Assembly: GCF_009937955.1 (NCBI RefSeq)
Contig: NZ_AP018439.1
Span: 5,890,001-5,954,000 of the forward strand
Reading direction: 5' to 3'
DNA length: 64,000 nt
From: Undibacterium sp. KW1
Lineage (GTDB): Bacteria > Pseudomonadota > Gammaproteobacteria > Burkholderiales > Burkholderiaceae_D
In this document: one piece after another, positions 8,111 to 15,764 of the stretch
How positions within the stretch are numbered: the stretch's first letter is position 1
How the letters are laid out: every line of letters begins with the position of its first letter
Notes under the pieces: generated by a model
What the model saw: the letters and a program-made list of their open reading frames with translations, nothing else
Told to the model about the DNA's origin: nothing
The model's database searches: none
Program-made: the position numbers and the translations under genes

Positions 8111-9109
8111 TCATAAAGATAATACGCGCGCTTTCGCCGCCGCATATTCCGATTTCAAACGCGCCACCACTTCTGCCACGGTCAGCACTTCATCCATCAA
8201 ACCCACACCCTGACCAGCACCCCAGATGTCACGCCAGGCCTTGGCCTTGCTGCCGCCACCAGAACCAAAGTTCATCTGGCTCTTGTCGGCCACTGGCAGA
8301 TTGTCCGGGTCCAAGCCGGCAGCGACGATGGATTTCTTGAGGTAATTGCCATGCACGCCAGTGAACAGATTGGTATAGACGATATCCGCCGCCGCCGAAT
8401 CGAGAATGGCCTGGCGATAAGCTTCATCGACGTTCGATTCAACAGTAGCCAGCCAGCGCGAGCCTATATAGGCAAAGTCAGCCCCCATGGCCTGTGCCGC
8501 GAGTACGGCATCACCCGTTGCGATAGAGCCGGACAAGGCAATTGGGCCGTCAAAGAAACGCCTTACTTCGCCGACCAGAGCAAACGGCGACAGGCCACCA
8601 GCATGACCACCCGCACCGGCTGCCACCAGGATCAAACCATCAACCCCGGCTTCCAGCGCTTTTTGCGCATGGCGTATCGAAATCACATCATGCATGACGA
8701 TGCCGCCATAGCTGTGGATCGCATCCAGCATTTCTGGCGGGGGTGCACGCAGGGACGAAATGATGATGGGTATCTGATGCTTGACGCAGACTTCAACATC
8801 ATGCGCCAGCCTGTCATTTGACTGATGGACGATCTGGTTCACCGCGATCGGGCCTATCAATGCATCTAGATGGGCTTCCTGGTGTGCTGCCAGCTCGGCC
8901 TGCAATTCTGTCAGCCAGACATCCAGCAACTCTGCTGGCCTGGCATTCAGGGCCGGGAAAGACCCGACGATGCCCGCCTTGCATTGCGCCGCCACCAGTT
9001 TGGGGCCACTGGCAATGAACAGGGGGGAGCCTATGACGGGCAGGCTAAGATGTTGCAAAGCGGATGGCAGGCGTGAAACTGAACTTGATGCGGGTGAATC
9101 GAGAGCCAT
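8111..9109 (-). CDS. Nitronate monooxygenase-like FMN oxidoreductase
   Basis: A 332-residue TIM-barrel flavoprotein of the nitronate monooxygenase / 2-nitropropane dioxygenase family. It shows the N-terminal VIGSPLFIASGPKLVAAQ motif, a central VVxxA-GAGGHAGG loop that binds the FMN phosphate region (LILVAAGAGGHAGGLSPFAL), the GADFAYIGSRWLAT stretch and the late NLFTGVHGNYLKKSI block. Family members oxidise alkyl nitronates such as propionate 3-nitronate, though many have unknown substrates. AGAGGA lies 7-8 bases before the ATG. It is transcribed divergently from the enoyl-CoA hydratase gene, with 94 bases between starts, and followed by DUF1330. Confidence 0.9.
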   Translation of the reverse strand: MALDSPASSSVSRLPSALQHLSLPVIGSPLFIASGPKLVAAQCKAGIVGSFPALNARPAELLDVWLTELQAELAAHQEAHLDALIGPIAVNQIVHQSNDRLAHDVEVCVKHQIPIIISSLRAPPPEMLDAIHSYGGIVMHDVISIRHAQKALEAGVDGLILVAAGAGGHAGGLSPFALVGEVRRFFDGPIALSGSIATGDAVLAAQAMGADFAYIGSRWLATVESNVDEAYRQAILDSAAADIVYTNLFTGVHGNYLKKSIVAAGLDPDNLPVADKSQMNFGSGGGSKAKAWRDIWGAGQGVGLMDEVLTVAEVVARLKSEYAAAKARVLSL

Positions 9110-9203
9110 AGTCGGTATCCTCTAACGGTGAGCATAGAATGCTTGATGGACGTATATATCCAGTATGATTTTACCGTGCAATTAAAAATCCTGTGGAGAC
9201 ACC

Positions 9204-10058
9204 ATGACATATCAATGCTTTGACTTCAGTATCAGCAATAAAATCGCCCACCTGCGCCTGAACCGCCCGGCTACGCTGAACACCATGCAACCGGTATTTT
9301 TTCGCGAGCTGACAGAGATTTTGCAAAACCTGCAAAATCAGGCAAATGCCCGCGTGCTCATCATCTCTTCTACTGGCAAACACTTTACCGCTGGCATGGC
9401 ACTCGATGTCTTCGCAGGCGGCGGCATCACACTTGATGATGCCAACGCCGTTGGCCGCGCCAATATCGCCCTGGCGCTGAAAGACATGCATCATGCCTTC
9501 AACCTCATCGAATCCCTGCGCATGCCTGTCATCACAGCCATCCACGGTGGCTGCATAGGCGGCGGCGTCGATATGATCTGCGCCAGCGACATACGCCTGG
9601 CCAGCAGTGATGCTTTTTTCTGCATACAGGAAATCAACATAGGCATGACCGCTGACCTGGGTACTTTACAACGCCTGCCCAAGCTCATCCCCGAAGGCAT
9701 AGTCCACGAAATGGCCTACACCGGCCGCCGCCTGCCCGCACAACGCGCGCTGGCAGTTGGCCTGCTCAATGAGGTATTCGACACTCAGGAAGCCATGCTG
9801 GCAGATGCCCTGCAAATGGCCACAGAAATCGCCGAAAAACCCCCGGTCGCGATCTGGGGCAGCAAACAAGCCATCCACTACGCCCGCGACCACAGCACCC
9901 ACGACGCCCTGCAACAAATGGGCTGGTTGCAATCAGGTATCTGGCAAAGCAGTAATTTGATGGAGGCTTTCATGGCGAAGCAGCAAGGCAGGCCTACGGA
10001 GTATGCGGATCTGGCGCCGGTTAGTTCGTTTTCTGAGGCAGCTTATCATTTGAAGTGA
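9204..10058 (+). CDS. Enoyl-CoA hydratase/isomerase (crotonase) family protein
   Basis: A 284-residue crotonase-fold enzyme acting on acyl-CoA thioesters in the cytoplasm. The oxyanion-hole motifs are HFTAGMALDVF and ITAIHGGCIGGGVDMIC. The two usual acid/base positions fall in CIQEINIGMTADLGTLQRLPKLI: a Glu at the first and an Asp in place of the second Glu. That Asp is characteristic of dienoyl-CoA isomerase-like members (ECH1-like), so delta3,5-delta2,4-dienoyl-CoA isomerase activity is a fair guess. GGAG is 7 bases from the ATG. It stands alone, divergent from the flavoprotein gene. Confidence 0.9.
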   Translation: MTYQCFDFSISNKIAHLRLNRPATLNTMQPVFFRELTEILQNLQNQANARVLIISSTGKHFTAGMALDVFAGGGITLDDANAVGRANIALALKDMHHAFNLIESLRMPVITAIHGGCIGGGVDMICASDIRLASSDAFFCIQEINIGMTADLGTLQRLPKLIPEGIVHEMAYTGRRLPAQRALAVGLLNEVFDTQEAMLADALQMATEIAEKPPVAIWGSKQAIHYARDHSTHDALQQMGWLQSGIWQSSNLMEAFMAKQQGRPTEYADLAPVSSFSEAAYHLK

Positions 10059-10159
10059 GGGGGTAGTTTCATCAGAATTGACTCGTAAGCACGAAGTAAA
10101 GATATCCCAAAATGTTAGTATAAATTTTGCTCAATATTTACGTTGTTTTTAGGCACAGT

Positions 10160-10185
10160 GTTGGGCTGATGAAGCGTAGCCCAAC
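10160..10185. repeat. Short palindromic repeat (GTTGGGCT ... AGCCCAAC)
   Basis: A perfect 8-base inverted repeat with a 10-base spacer, followed by CTACG. Its sequence is of the kind dispersed through many proteobacterial genomes as a hairpin repeat. Only one copy is in this window. Confidence 0.6.
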
Positions 10186-10241
10186 CTACGATTAAATGCC
10201 GTGCAGGGTTGCTTTTGACGTTGGGGTTGCTTTTGACTTTT

Positions 10242-10453
10242 GCAGTTCCCATGTGTAGCCGCCATTTGTGCGGTACAGAAAATGGATTAAGAAGGACCGC
10301 TGTTTGAGCCGCAGGCGAGTTTCGGGCCTTCCCATTTTTTGTATTGCACAAATGGGAACCCCTTTAGGGGCGGCTACGCCTGGGTCGCCTTTCTTTGAAT
10401 TCTTTCTTTGGCGACGCAAAGAAAGAATTTCGGCTGCCGGGCCGAAACCCGGC
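10242..10453 (+). repeat. Structured dispersed repeat core, copy 1
   Basis: Aligns along its length with 50743-50947. It holds four hairpins: a 24-pair stem (10262-10285 with 10332-10355, three G-U pairs) capped by about 46 bases; CCCCTTTAGGGG; a 12-pair stem (10399-10410 with 10417-10428, loop GCGACG); and GCCGGG / CCCGGC (10436-10441 with 10448-10453). The stems are kept in copy 2 although their sequences differ. TAGCCGCC near the left and GGCGGCTA near the right could form a further long-range pairing. It is not a CRISPR and does not encode a recognisable protein. Confidence 0.88.
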
Positions 10454-10510
10454 TTGTGTCCACGAAGGGCAATTGTTTTATTCAAAGTACGACATAAAAA
10501 AGCGATATGG

Positions 10511-10575
10511 TATGCCAAGAACGCCACTGGAGCGCCAGCCCGGTGGATTCCAGCTAAAGGCATGCTGGAATGACG
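10511..10575 (+). repeat. Small hairpin repeat linked to the structured repeat, copy 1
   Basis: Begins TATGCCAAGAACGCC and contains ATTCCAGC (10547-10554) and GCTGGAAT (10564-10571), followed by GACG. Compared with 51028-51076 it carries 16 extra bases (AGCGCCAGCCCGGTGG) just before the hairpin. It has the look of a short interspersed palindrome. Confidence 0.75.
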
Positions 10576-10653
10576 TAGCGAGGATTGTCCGTAAATCAAA
10601 GTGCCGTTGGCTCGGGCGCATATCGTCGAGGCGATGAGCGAGCAGCAAACCCC

Positions 10654-11613
10654 TCACCCTACCCTGATCTCCCGTATCCCCTTCCCCAACCTCCGCCTCA
10701 ACAAAGTCCGCAAAGTCACCCCATCCGCATACCCCACCAGCCCCGCAATCTGCTCCACGCTATGATTGGATGTCTTCAACAAATGCACCGCTTTTTCTAT
10801 GCGCAAATCCTGCACGTAGGACACAGGCGTCTTGCCCAATACTTCATGAATACGCCGCGCCAGTGTACGCTTGCTGGTCGCCAGTGCAGCGGCTGCCTCA
10901 TCCAGGTTAAAGCCCTGGTCAAGATGACCGCGCGCCCAGCGGTCGAAGCGTTCCACCATGGGATCAGCATGGGCCAGATGGTCAGAAATGATGTAGGCCG
11001 TTTGTGAAGGGCGGCTATCGACGACCAGATAACTGGCGACCAAATTTGCCAGTTCAGGATTGCTCTGGCGTATCAGCCACAGCATCATGTCCATATGGCT
11101 GAAGGCTGCACCTGCAGTCAGGAACTGGCCAGACTGGACTATCATGTGACTGGTGTCCAGGCGCACGCCTGGATAACGCTGGCGGAACAAGGGATTGAGC
11201 CACCAGGTAGTCGTCGCGTCCTGCTCGTCAAGCACACCACTTTCTGCCAACACAAAGGTGCCTATGCAGGCCGCAGCGATACGCACGCCATCATCTGCCC
11301 AGTCGCGCAGGGCCACACTCGCGTCTTTCACATCAGGGCGTGCCAGCGCCTGCATCAGGGTATCCGGCATTTTGTAACCCAGCGCAGGGACGATGACCAG
11401 ATCTGGTGCAGGCACTTCATCTGCCCGCGCTACCGTCGCACTCATACCTTGTGCAGTTTGCACACGCCGCCGCGTGCCGACCAAAGATACTTTAAAGGGT
11501 GGCGCCGGGTTGGCCTGCAAAGACGATAATTCATTCGCCGTCGTCAGTGCATCAAGGACGATGGACAGGCCGGTATCGAAAACGCCATCAAGGGCGAGGA
11601 TGCTGATGTTCAT
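10654..11613 (-). CDS. GlxA-type transcriptional regulator (DJ-1/PfpI-like domain plus AraC HTH)
   Basis: A 319-residue regulator. Residues 1-190 form a class-I glutamine-amidotransferase-like (DJ-1/PfpI) domain starting MNISILALDGVFDTGLSIVLD, with the nucleophile-elbow-like VRIAAACIGTFVLAE. The C-terminal ~100 residues are an AraC/XylS double helix-turn-helix (LDEAAAALATSKRTLARRIHEVLGKTP; VEQIAGLVGYADGVTLRTLLRR). The start is placed at 11613, where the family begins; the frame runs 79 codons further upstream without homology. It is divergent from the ABM monooxygenase gene, 142 bases away, its most likely target. The inducer is unknown. Confidence 0.88.
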   Translation of the reverse strand: MNISILALDGVFDTGLSIVLDALTTANELSSLQANPAPPFKVSLVGTRRRVQTAQGMSATVARADEVPAPDLVIVPALGYKMPDTLMQALARPDVKDASVALRDWADDGVRIAAACIGTFVLAESGVLDEQDATTTWWLNPLFRQRYPGVRLDTSHMIVQSGQFLTAGAAFSHMDMMLWLIRQSNPELANLVASYLVVDSRPSQTAYIISDHLAHADPMVERFDRWARGHLDQGFNLDEAAAALATSKRTLARRIHEVLGKTPVSYVQDLRIEKAVHLLKTSNHSVEQIAGLVGYADGVTLRTLLRRRLGKGIREIRVG

Positions 11614-11755
11614 CGTAATGTCAAATGAGGTTGTGGCAGGATTCATACCAAAGATGTCAATCGCGCCAGTATCGATGAAGTGCGTTGATCTGTAAAGTCT
11701 CTCTTCATCGCAATCCTGCGATGCAAATATGGATACAAGCACAAGGAGAAAAATC

Positions 11756-12061
11756 ATGATCAAGCACGCCCTGTTCGCCCGCTTTGAAGCCAAACCCGGC
11801 AAAGCTGCCGATGTCGCCGCCTTTCTGGAAATGGGTCTGGCCCTGGCCAATCAGGAAAGCACGACCCCCATCTGGTTTGCCCTGCAATTGTCTGACAATG
11901 TTTTCGGTGTCTTTGATGCGTTTGAGACGGAAGCTGGTCGCCAGGCACATCTGCAAGGGCCGATTGCACAAGCCTTGATGGCAAAGGCTGAAGAATTATT
12001 TACCAGCCCGCCCAGTATAGAAAAAATCGAAGTATTGGGATTGAAAAATCAGGCACTATAA
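11756..12061 (+). CDS. Antibiotic biosynthesis monooxygenase (ABM) family protein
   Basis: A 101-residue dimeric alpha-beta-barrel protein of the ABM superfamily: MIKHALFARFEAKPGKAADVAAFL, then PIWFALQLSDNVFGVFDAF and AHLQGPIAQALMAKAEELF. Members are cofactor-free monooxygenases or heme/quinone-handling proteins, and many are stress-induced. The start at 11756 has AAGGAG about 9 bases upstream; nine extra codons upstream are disfavoured. It is divergently transcribed from the GlxA-type regulator, which suggests control by it (inference). Confidence 0.85.
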   Translation: MIKHALFARFEAKPGKAADVAAFLEMGLALANQESTTPIWFALQLSDNVFGVFDAFETEAGRQAHLQGPIAQALMAKAEELFTSPPSIEKIEVLGLKNQAL

Positions 12062-12104
12062 TCAATCAGCACCAGGTATGGCCAGGCAGGCCGCAGGTTT
12101 ATTT

Positions 12105-12446
12105 TTATTCTTTGCTACCCTGTCCGGCTCCAGATGAGGAGAGAGAAATGAGCATACGCATAGTCCAGTTGGGAACTGCACGCGCTGCCAGTGAGGGCCT
12201 GCGCCCTACAGTGATCTGGGAAAATCCCAGTAGATGCCCACCACGTTCGGCGACATGAAAGAAAGTGCCAGGCAAGTCCAGCAGGCTGGCGATGGCAGCT
12301 ATCGAGAATGATTGCAGCACCTCTCTTGCTATTGCTGGCCGTATGCCGGTAGTCGCATAGGTATCAAGAAAAACCTGGGTTGCCAGCACGGATAGACAAA
12401 GCGCATCATCTTGTGTGGCAGGCCGTATGTATACCGTAGGCGTCAT
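12105..12446 (-). pseudogene. GNAT acetyltransferase gene remnant (N-terminal half only)
   Basis: The first ~85 residues look like a normal GNAT N-acetyltransferase (YIRPATQDDALCLSVLATQ, FLDTYATTGIRPAIAREVL, FHVAERGGHLLGFSQITVG). Instead of the acetyl-CoA-binding half (about 80 more residues with an R/Q-x-x-G-x-G/A loop), the frame runs into SLAARAVPNWTMRMLISLSS and stops. A shifted frame beginning at the equivalent point reads ELDYAYAHF, reminiscent of the expected ELxRLYVxP, then also stops. This suggests a frameshift plus further decay. It is the last gene of the leftward operon, 3 bases after the VOC gene. Confidence 0.72.
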
Positions 12447-12449
12447 GCT

Positions 12450-12827
12450 TTATTCTGTGACCTTGGTCACTGCCTCTATGTGATGACCATCCGGGTCAAT
12501 CAAAAACGCAGCATAGTAATACTCGCCATAATCAGGGCGCAAACCCGGTGCGCCATTATCATTACCAGCGATGGCCAGTGCCGCCGCATGGAAAAGATCA
12601 ACTGCCTTGCGCGTGCTGGCAGTAAACGCCAGGTGAAAACCCGGGCCCGGCGGGCTCGCGTCTGGCCTCAATTTAAGGCACAGGATATCTTCATCATCGT
12701 ACAGGCCATAGCCTATTGCAGTGTCGTCTTCAAACACGCGGCGGTAACCGAGGGCAGCAAGGGCGGCATCGTAAAATGCGCCAGCCAACGCAAGATCGCG
12801 GACACCCAGAGAGATGTGATGCAGCAT
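12450..12827 (-). CDS. VOC (glyoxalase/bleomycin-resistance) family protein
   Basis: A 125-residue vicinal-oxygen-chelate protein: MLHHISLGVRDLALAGAFYDAALAALGY opens the first beta-alpha-beta-beta-beta unit, and YYAAFLIDPDGHHIEAV ends the second. Metal ligand candidates are His4, His68 (GFHLAF) and Glu118 in HIEAV. The substrate is unknown; relatives are small dioxygenase- or lyase-like enzymes. It lies in a leftward operon, 31 bases after the MBL hydrolase gene. Confidence 0.86.
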   Translation of the reverse strand: MLHHISLGVRDLALAGAFYDAALAALGYRRVFEDDTAIGYGLYDDEDILCLKLRPDASPPGPGFHLAFTASTRKAVDLFHAAALAIAGNDNGAPGLRPDYGEYYYAAFLIDPDGHHIEAVTKVTE

Positions 12828-12858
12828 GGTATTTCCAGTGTCGATTTAATTGAGTGGA

Positions 12859-13767
12859 CTATCGTGCGCTGATCAGCATATCGCCTTCCAGCCTTGCAGC
12901 ACCTGCCCTGACCAGTTCATCAGCCATTTGCGGTATCAGCGCATGCGGCTCTATACCCAGCAGGCTGGCAGAAGAAGTGATGGTACGTGTGCCGCCGAGT
13001 TGTGTGATGGCGGTAGCGAGACTCATTTGCTGTGACTCCAGCAAGATAAAAGCCAGCATGACCTTGACTGCATTGCGGGCGTTGCGGCGCGGGTCGGTAC
13101 GCAAATAGTCGAGCCGTGATTCTGCCCTTTGCAAGGCTGCCGTCACATCGTCAAAAGCCCGGCCATGGCCGGGGATGACGATGCGTGGATTGAGTTCACG
13201 TATGACTTGCAATATCGCCGCCTGTTCGGCAAAACCGGATTCACCTTCAAGCTCAGGGAAGATCACGCCAAAGCCGTTTTCCCACAGGGCGTCGGCAGAA
13301 ATCAGTATGCCTTCCTGTGCGCAGTACAGGATCATGGAATGCGGATCATGTCCAGGCGCAGCCATGACCTGCCAGCCCATGCCGCCTAGTTGCAATTCAT
13401 CGCCATGCTGTATTGCTGCATCAAAACTGAAGCGCTCGCAGCGCTGGCCCGTCGCAACATAAGTCAGTGCCGCTTCATCCCAGGCAGCCACTGCAGGCGT
13501 ATCAGCAACCGGAATCAGGGTGCGGCAGCCGTAGTGACGTTGCAGGCGGGCATTGCCACCGCAGTGGTCGGAATGCAGATGGGTATTGACCAGCAAATCG
13601 AGCTTACGGCCATTCAGGGCATGTTGTATCAGCGCCATGGTCTGTGCAGCATGGCTGAAGTAGCCACTATCAACCAGAGCGGTCTGCTGCTCATCAATGA
13701 ACAGGATATTATTCGAAGACAACCAGCCCCGTTCAAATACTTGCATGCAGTCAGGCAGTCGCATCAT
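12859..13767 (-). CDS. MBL-fold metallo-hydrolase
   Basis: A 302-residue metallo-beta-lactamase-fold hydrolase. The metal motif HLHSDH is at residues 63-68. Further ligands are in AAPGHDPHSMILY and VIPGHGRAFDD, and ISADALWENGFG carries the bridging Asp region. A ~70-residue C-terminal helical extension follows, as in hydroxyacylglutathione-hydrolase-like or LACTB2-like enzymes. The substrate is not clear. Its start overlaps the stop of the upstream isomerase gene by 4 bases, so translation is coupled. Confidence 0.9.
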   Translation of the reverse strand: MMRLPDCMQVFERGWLSSNNILFIDEQQTALVDSGYFSHAAQTMALIQHALNGRKLDLLVNTHLHSDHCGGNARLQRHYGCRTLIPVADTPAVAAWDEAALTYVATGQRCERFSFDAAIQHGDELQLGGMGWQVMAAPGHDPHSMILYCAQEGILISADALWENGFGVIFPELEGESGFAEQAAILQVIRELNPRIVIPGHGRAFDDVTAALQRAESRLDYLRTDPRRNARNAVKVMLAFILLESQQMSLATAITQLGGTRTITSSASLLGIEPHALIPQMADELVRAGAARLEGDMLISAR

Positions 13768-14402
13768 GTTTTACCTGCTATCTTGCGCTGCTGGCCATAA
13801 GGCATGCTTTGCGCGGCTGCCAGTTCTGCCGATGCGAAGAAGGCATCGCCTTGCAGATAAGCCTGCAACATGTCTGTACTATCGAGCCCCCAGAAACAGC
13901 GGCCATCAACGACGGCGGTCGGTACGCCAAATACGCGGGTAGCGATGGCCAGTTCACCATTGCGTTTTAATGCCTCCTTGACGGCAGTATCATCGAGCAT
14001 GGCTGGCGTCACTTGCAATTCATCCAGCAGGGCTTGCCAGTGTTCTGGCTGCGCCGGTATATGACCATCGCGCCAGACAAAGCGAAATAGCCGGTGTACC
14101 ACGGCTTGCGTACTGCCCAGAGCCAGGCACAGACGTAACAAAGGCAGGGGATTAAAGGGATGCTCAGGCAGCATGCGCAAAGGGATACCATGCTTGTGTG
14201 CCAGCCAGGTACAGTGCTCAAAGGTCCACTGGCGTTTGGGTGCGATTTCTGCCGGGCCCTTGTTATCCCAGTGATTGAGCAGACCAGCAAATAAAACCGG
14301 GCGGTAATTGATCTGCGACACGCCTTGCAATTGATGCAGCATTTCACTCTGCAAATAAGCGAAAGGAGAAATAAAATCGAAATACCAGTCCAGTTGTTTC
14401 AC
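13764..14402 (-). CDS. 2-hydroxychromene-2-carboxylate isomerase family (DsbA-like kappa GST)
   Basis: A 212-residue thioredoxin-fold protein of the NahD/kappa-GST group: LDWYFDFISPFAYLQSEML at the start, with the active Ser in FISPF, and a C-terminal FGVPTAVVDGRCFWGLDSTDML stretch with the cis-Pro loop (GVPT). The type enzyme isomerises 2-hydroxychromene-2-carboxylate in naphthalene breakdown using glutathione; no other naphthalene genes are near, so the substrate here is open. It is coupled to the MBL gene (4-base overlap) and follows DUF1289 by 43 bases. Confidence 0.88.
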   Translation of the reverse strand: MKQLDWYFDFISPFAYLQSEMLHQLQGVSQINYRPVLFAGLLNHWDNKGPAEIAPKRQWTFEHCTWLAHKHGIPLRMLPEHPFNPLPLLRLCLALGSTQAVVHRLFRFVWRDGHIPAQPEHWQALLDELQVTPAMLDDTAVKEALKRNGELAIATRVFGVPTAVVDGRCFWGLDSTDMLQAYLQGDAFFASAELAAAQSMPYGQQRKIAGKT

Positions 14403-14445
14403 TCATTATCCTTTCGTGAGGGCATGTGCGCGCCTTAAGCACTAC

Positions 14446-14661
14446 TCAAGGCAGCATTCTTTGCTGCACCAGATCCCAGATTTCCAGCTTCTTGTGATTG
14501 TCTGCCTTGCTCCAGCAAATGATTTCATCGATGTTGCGATAGCAGCCTGTGCACAAGCCTGTCTTCTCATCCATGCGGCAGATATTCACGCAGGGTGAAG
14601 GCACGGTCGCACCAGGCTTCATGACAAACTGGGCCGGGTCAAATTCATACAGGATATTCAT
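14446..14661 (-). CDS. DUF1289 small cysteine-rich protein
   Basis: A 71-residue protein of the DUF1289 family. It has four closely placed cysteines (PCVNICRMDEKTGLCTGCYR) followed by the conserved TIDEI-like NIDEIICWSKADNHKKLEIW helix. The cysteines suggest a metal site (inference). The role of the family is unknown. The first codon overlaps the stop of the YbaK-like gene by 4 bases, so it is the second gene of the operon. Confidence 0.9.
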   Translation of the reverse strand: MNILYEFDPAQFVMKPGATVPSPCVNICRMDEKTGLCTGCYRNIDEIICWSKADNHKKLEIWDLVQQRMLP

Positions 14662-15149
14662 GCGCGCAAAGCCACATCAGCGACAGGTGCACCTGTCATG
14701 TTTTTCAATTGCTCAGGCGTCAGTCTGAAGACTGCATGTGGATGACCGGCAGCCGCCCACACATGCGGGTATTGCAGCAAGTCTTCATCGATGAGCATGA
14801 CGGTTTTTTCTACGTGGCCGATAGGGCAGACGCCGCCTATGGCATAACCGATTTTTTCCTTGACGAAGCGTGCATCAGCCTTGCCCAGCGGGCCAACGAT
14901 GGCCGCAACCTTGTGTTCATCGACGCGGTTGATGCCGCTGGCAACGACCATGACGGCAACGTCATCGGCCAGACGGCGGAAGACGATGGATTTGGCGATT
15001 TCGGCAACCTGACAACCCAGGCCTGCTGCGGCCTCGGCAGAAGTCTTGCCGGTTTCCGGCAACATGACCACAGTCTGGTCATGCCCGAGGCTGTGCAGTA
15101 ATTGGGCAACGCGCTGGGCGGTTTCGGGCAATACAGAGTTTGGTGACAT
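14658..15149 (-). CDS. YbaK/prolyl-tRNA synthetase-associated editing-domain protein
   Basis: A 163-residue stand-alone YbaK/ProX-like domain, expected to deacylate mischarged aminoacyl-tRNA. Visible blocks are AAAGLGCQVAEIAKSIVFR, VASGINRVDEHKVAA, the KEKIGYAIGGVCPIGH catalytic-pocket region with its Lys, and WAAAGHPHAVFRLTPEQL. The start at 15149 is used; the frame extends 16 codons upstream without family similarity. It is the first gene of the leftward operon leading to DUF1289, the isomerase, the MBL hydrolase and the VOC protein. Confidence 0.9.
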   Translation of the reverse strand: MSPNSVLPETAQRVAQLLHSLGHDQTVVMLPETGKTSAEAAAGLGCQVAEIAKSIVFRRLADDVAVMVVASGINRVDEHKVAAIVGPLGKADARFVKEKIGYAIGGVCPIGHVEKTVMLIDEDLLQYPHVWAAAGHPHAVFRLTPEQLKNMTGAPVADVALRA

Positions 15150-15336
15150 GGCAAACAAAAATTTGTGACAAAAACTGTTTATATCACAAGCAATCAATGC
15201 ATGCTCGAAGAGGCACTTAGTCGATGTTTCAAAACTAAAAAACCAGGCGCCGCTAACGAAGATACTACGTTTGGAGCGGCAAAATTGAGAGATAACATGA
15301 GGGACACTTGCAACCGAGTATCAATGCACTAAGGCA

Positions 15337-15663
15337 CTAGCCGTGCCATGCTGCCAACAATTCCCTGTGTTGTTCATGCACTTCAAAATATTTCATGCCA
15401 GCGCGATATTCGTTCCCACTAAGTATGGAGTAAATACAAGTTGCCTTGCAAACGACCTGTGTACGACGTGACGCATCGCCAGGGCTCGGTACCTCCATCA
15501 TCATCTGGTAAGTTGTCTTTTCTTTGAGAGCGACACTGCATTGTAGTTGAATGCCAGTTCCAGAAAAGTTGATGATCTTGGCAGGAACAATTTTGCCAGG
15601 CATTACCTGAATTGCTCCGCGCCAGGTAACGTTGGTGCGCACTGATGCTCGGGACTCACTCAT
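15337..15663 (-). CDS. PilZ domain protein
   Basis: A 108-residue single PilZ domain. The c-di-GMP-binding signature is present as an Arg-containing start (SRASVRTNVTW) and the NFSGTGIQL motif (N-x-S-x-x-G). It probably acts as a cytoplasmic c-di-GMP receptor. A diguanylate cyclase gene lies 1.5 kb away on the other strand, though they are not an operon. It is a single gene with a 187-base gap to the YbaK-like gene. Confidence 0.85.
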   Translation of the reverse strand: MSESRASVRTNVTWRGAIQVMPGKIVPAKIINFSGTGIQLQCSVALKEKTTYQMMMEVPSPGDASRRTQVVCKATCIYSILSGNEYRAGMKYFEVHEQHRELLAAWHG

Positions 15664-15764
15664 ACTGAAAAATACATGTAGAACTAACTTAAAATAGAGG
15701 AAATAATGCGATACGGAAACTGTATTGTACAGTCTTCTCCCTTTATGAGCAGAACCAAGATGCC

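Larger units (their letters stand above)
10059..10653. other. Repeat-filled intergenic region
   Basis: No credible gene lies in these 595 bases; short frames here have no recognisable family. The interval holds a short palindrome (10160-10185), two head-to-tail copies of TTGCTTTTGAC at 10209-10234, a ~210-base structured repeat core (10242-10453) and a separate small hairpin repeat (10511-10575). The last two recur together near 51 kb. Confidence 0.8.

Noticed and set aside
10208..10240. CRISPR-like direct repeats (TTGCTTTTGAC units)
   Set aside because: Only two units, no regular spacers and no cas genes.
10192..10637. Three overlapping open frames of 80-135 codons in the 10.2-10.6 kb repeat
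   Set aside because: The two repeat copies differ by insertions and paired stem changes that do not respect codons, so conservation is structural.
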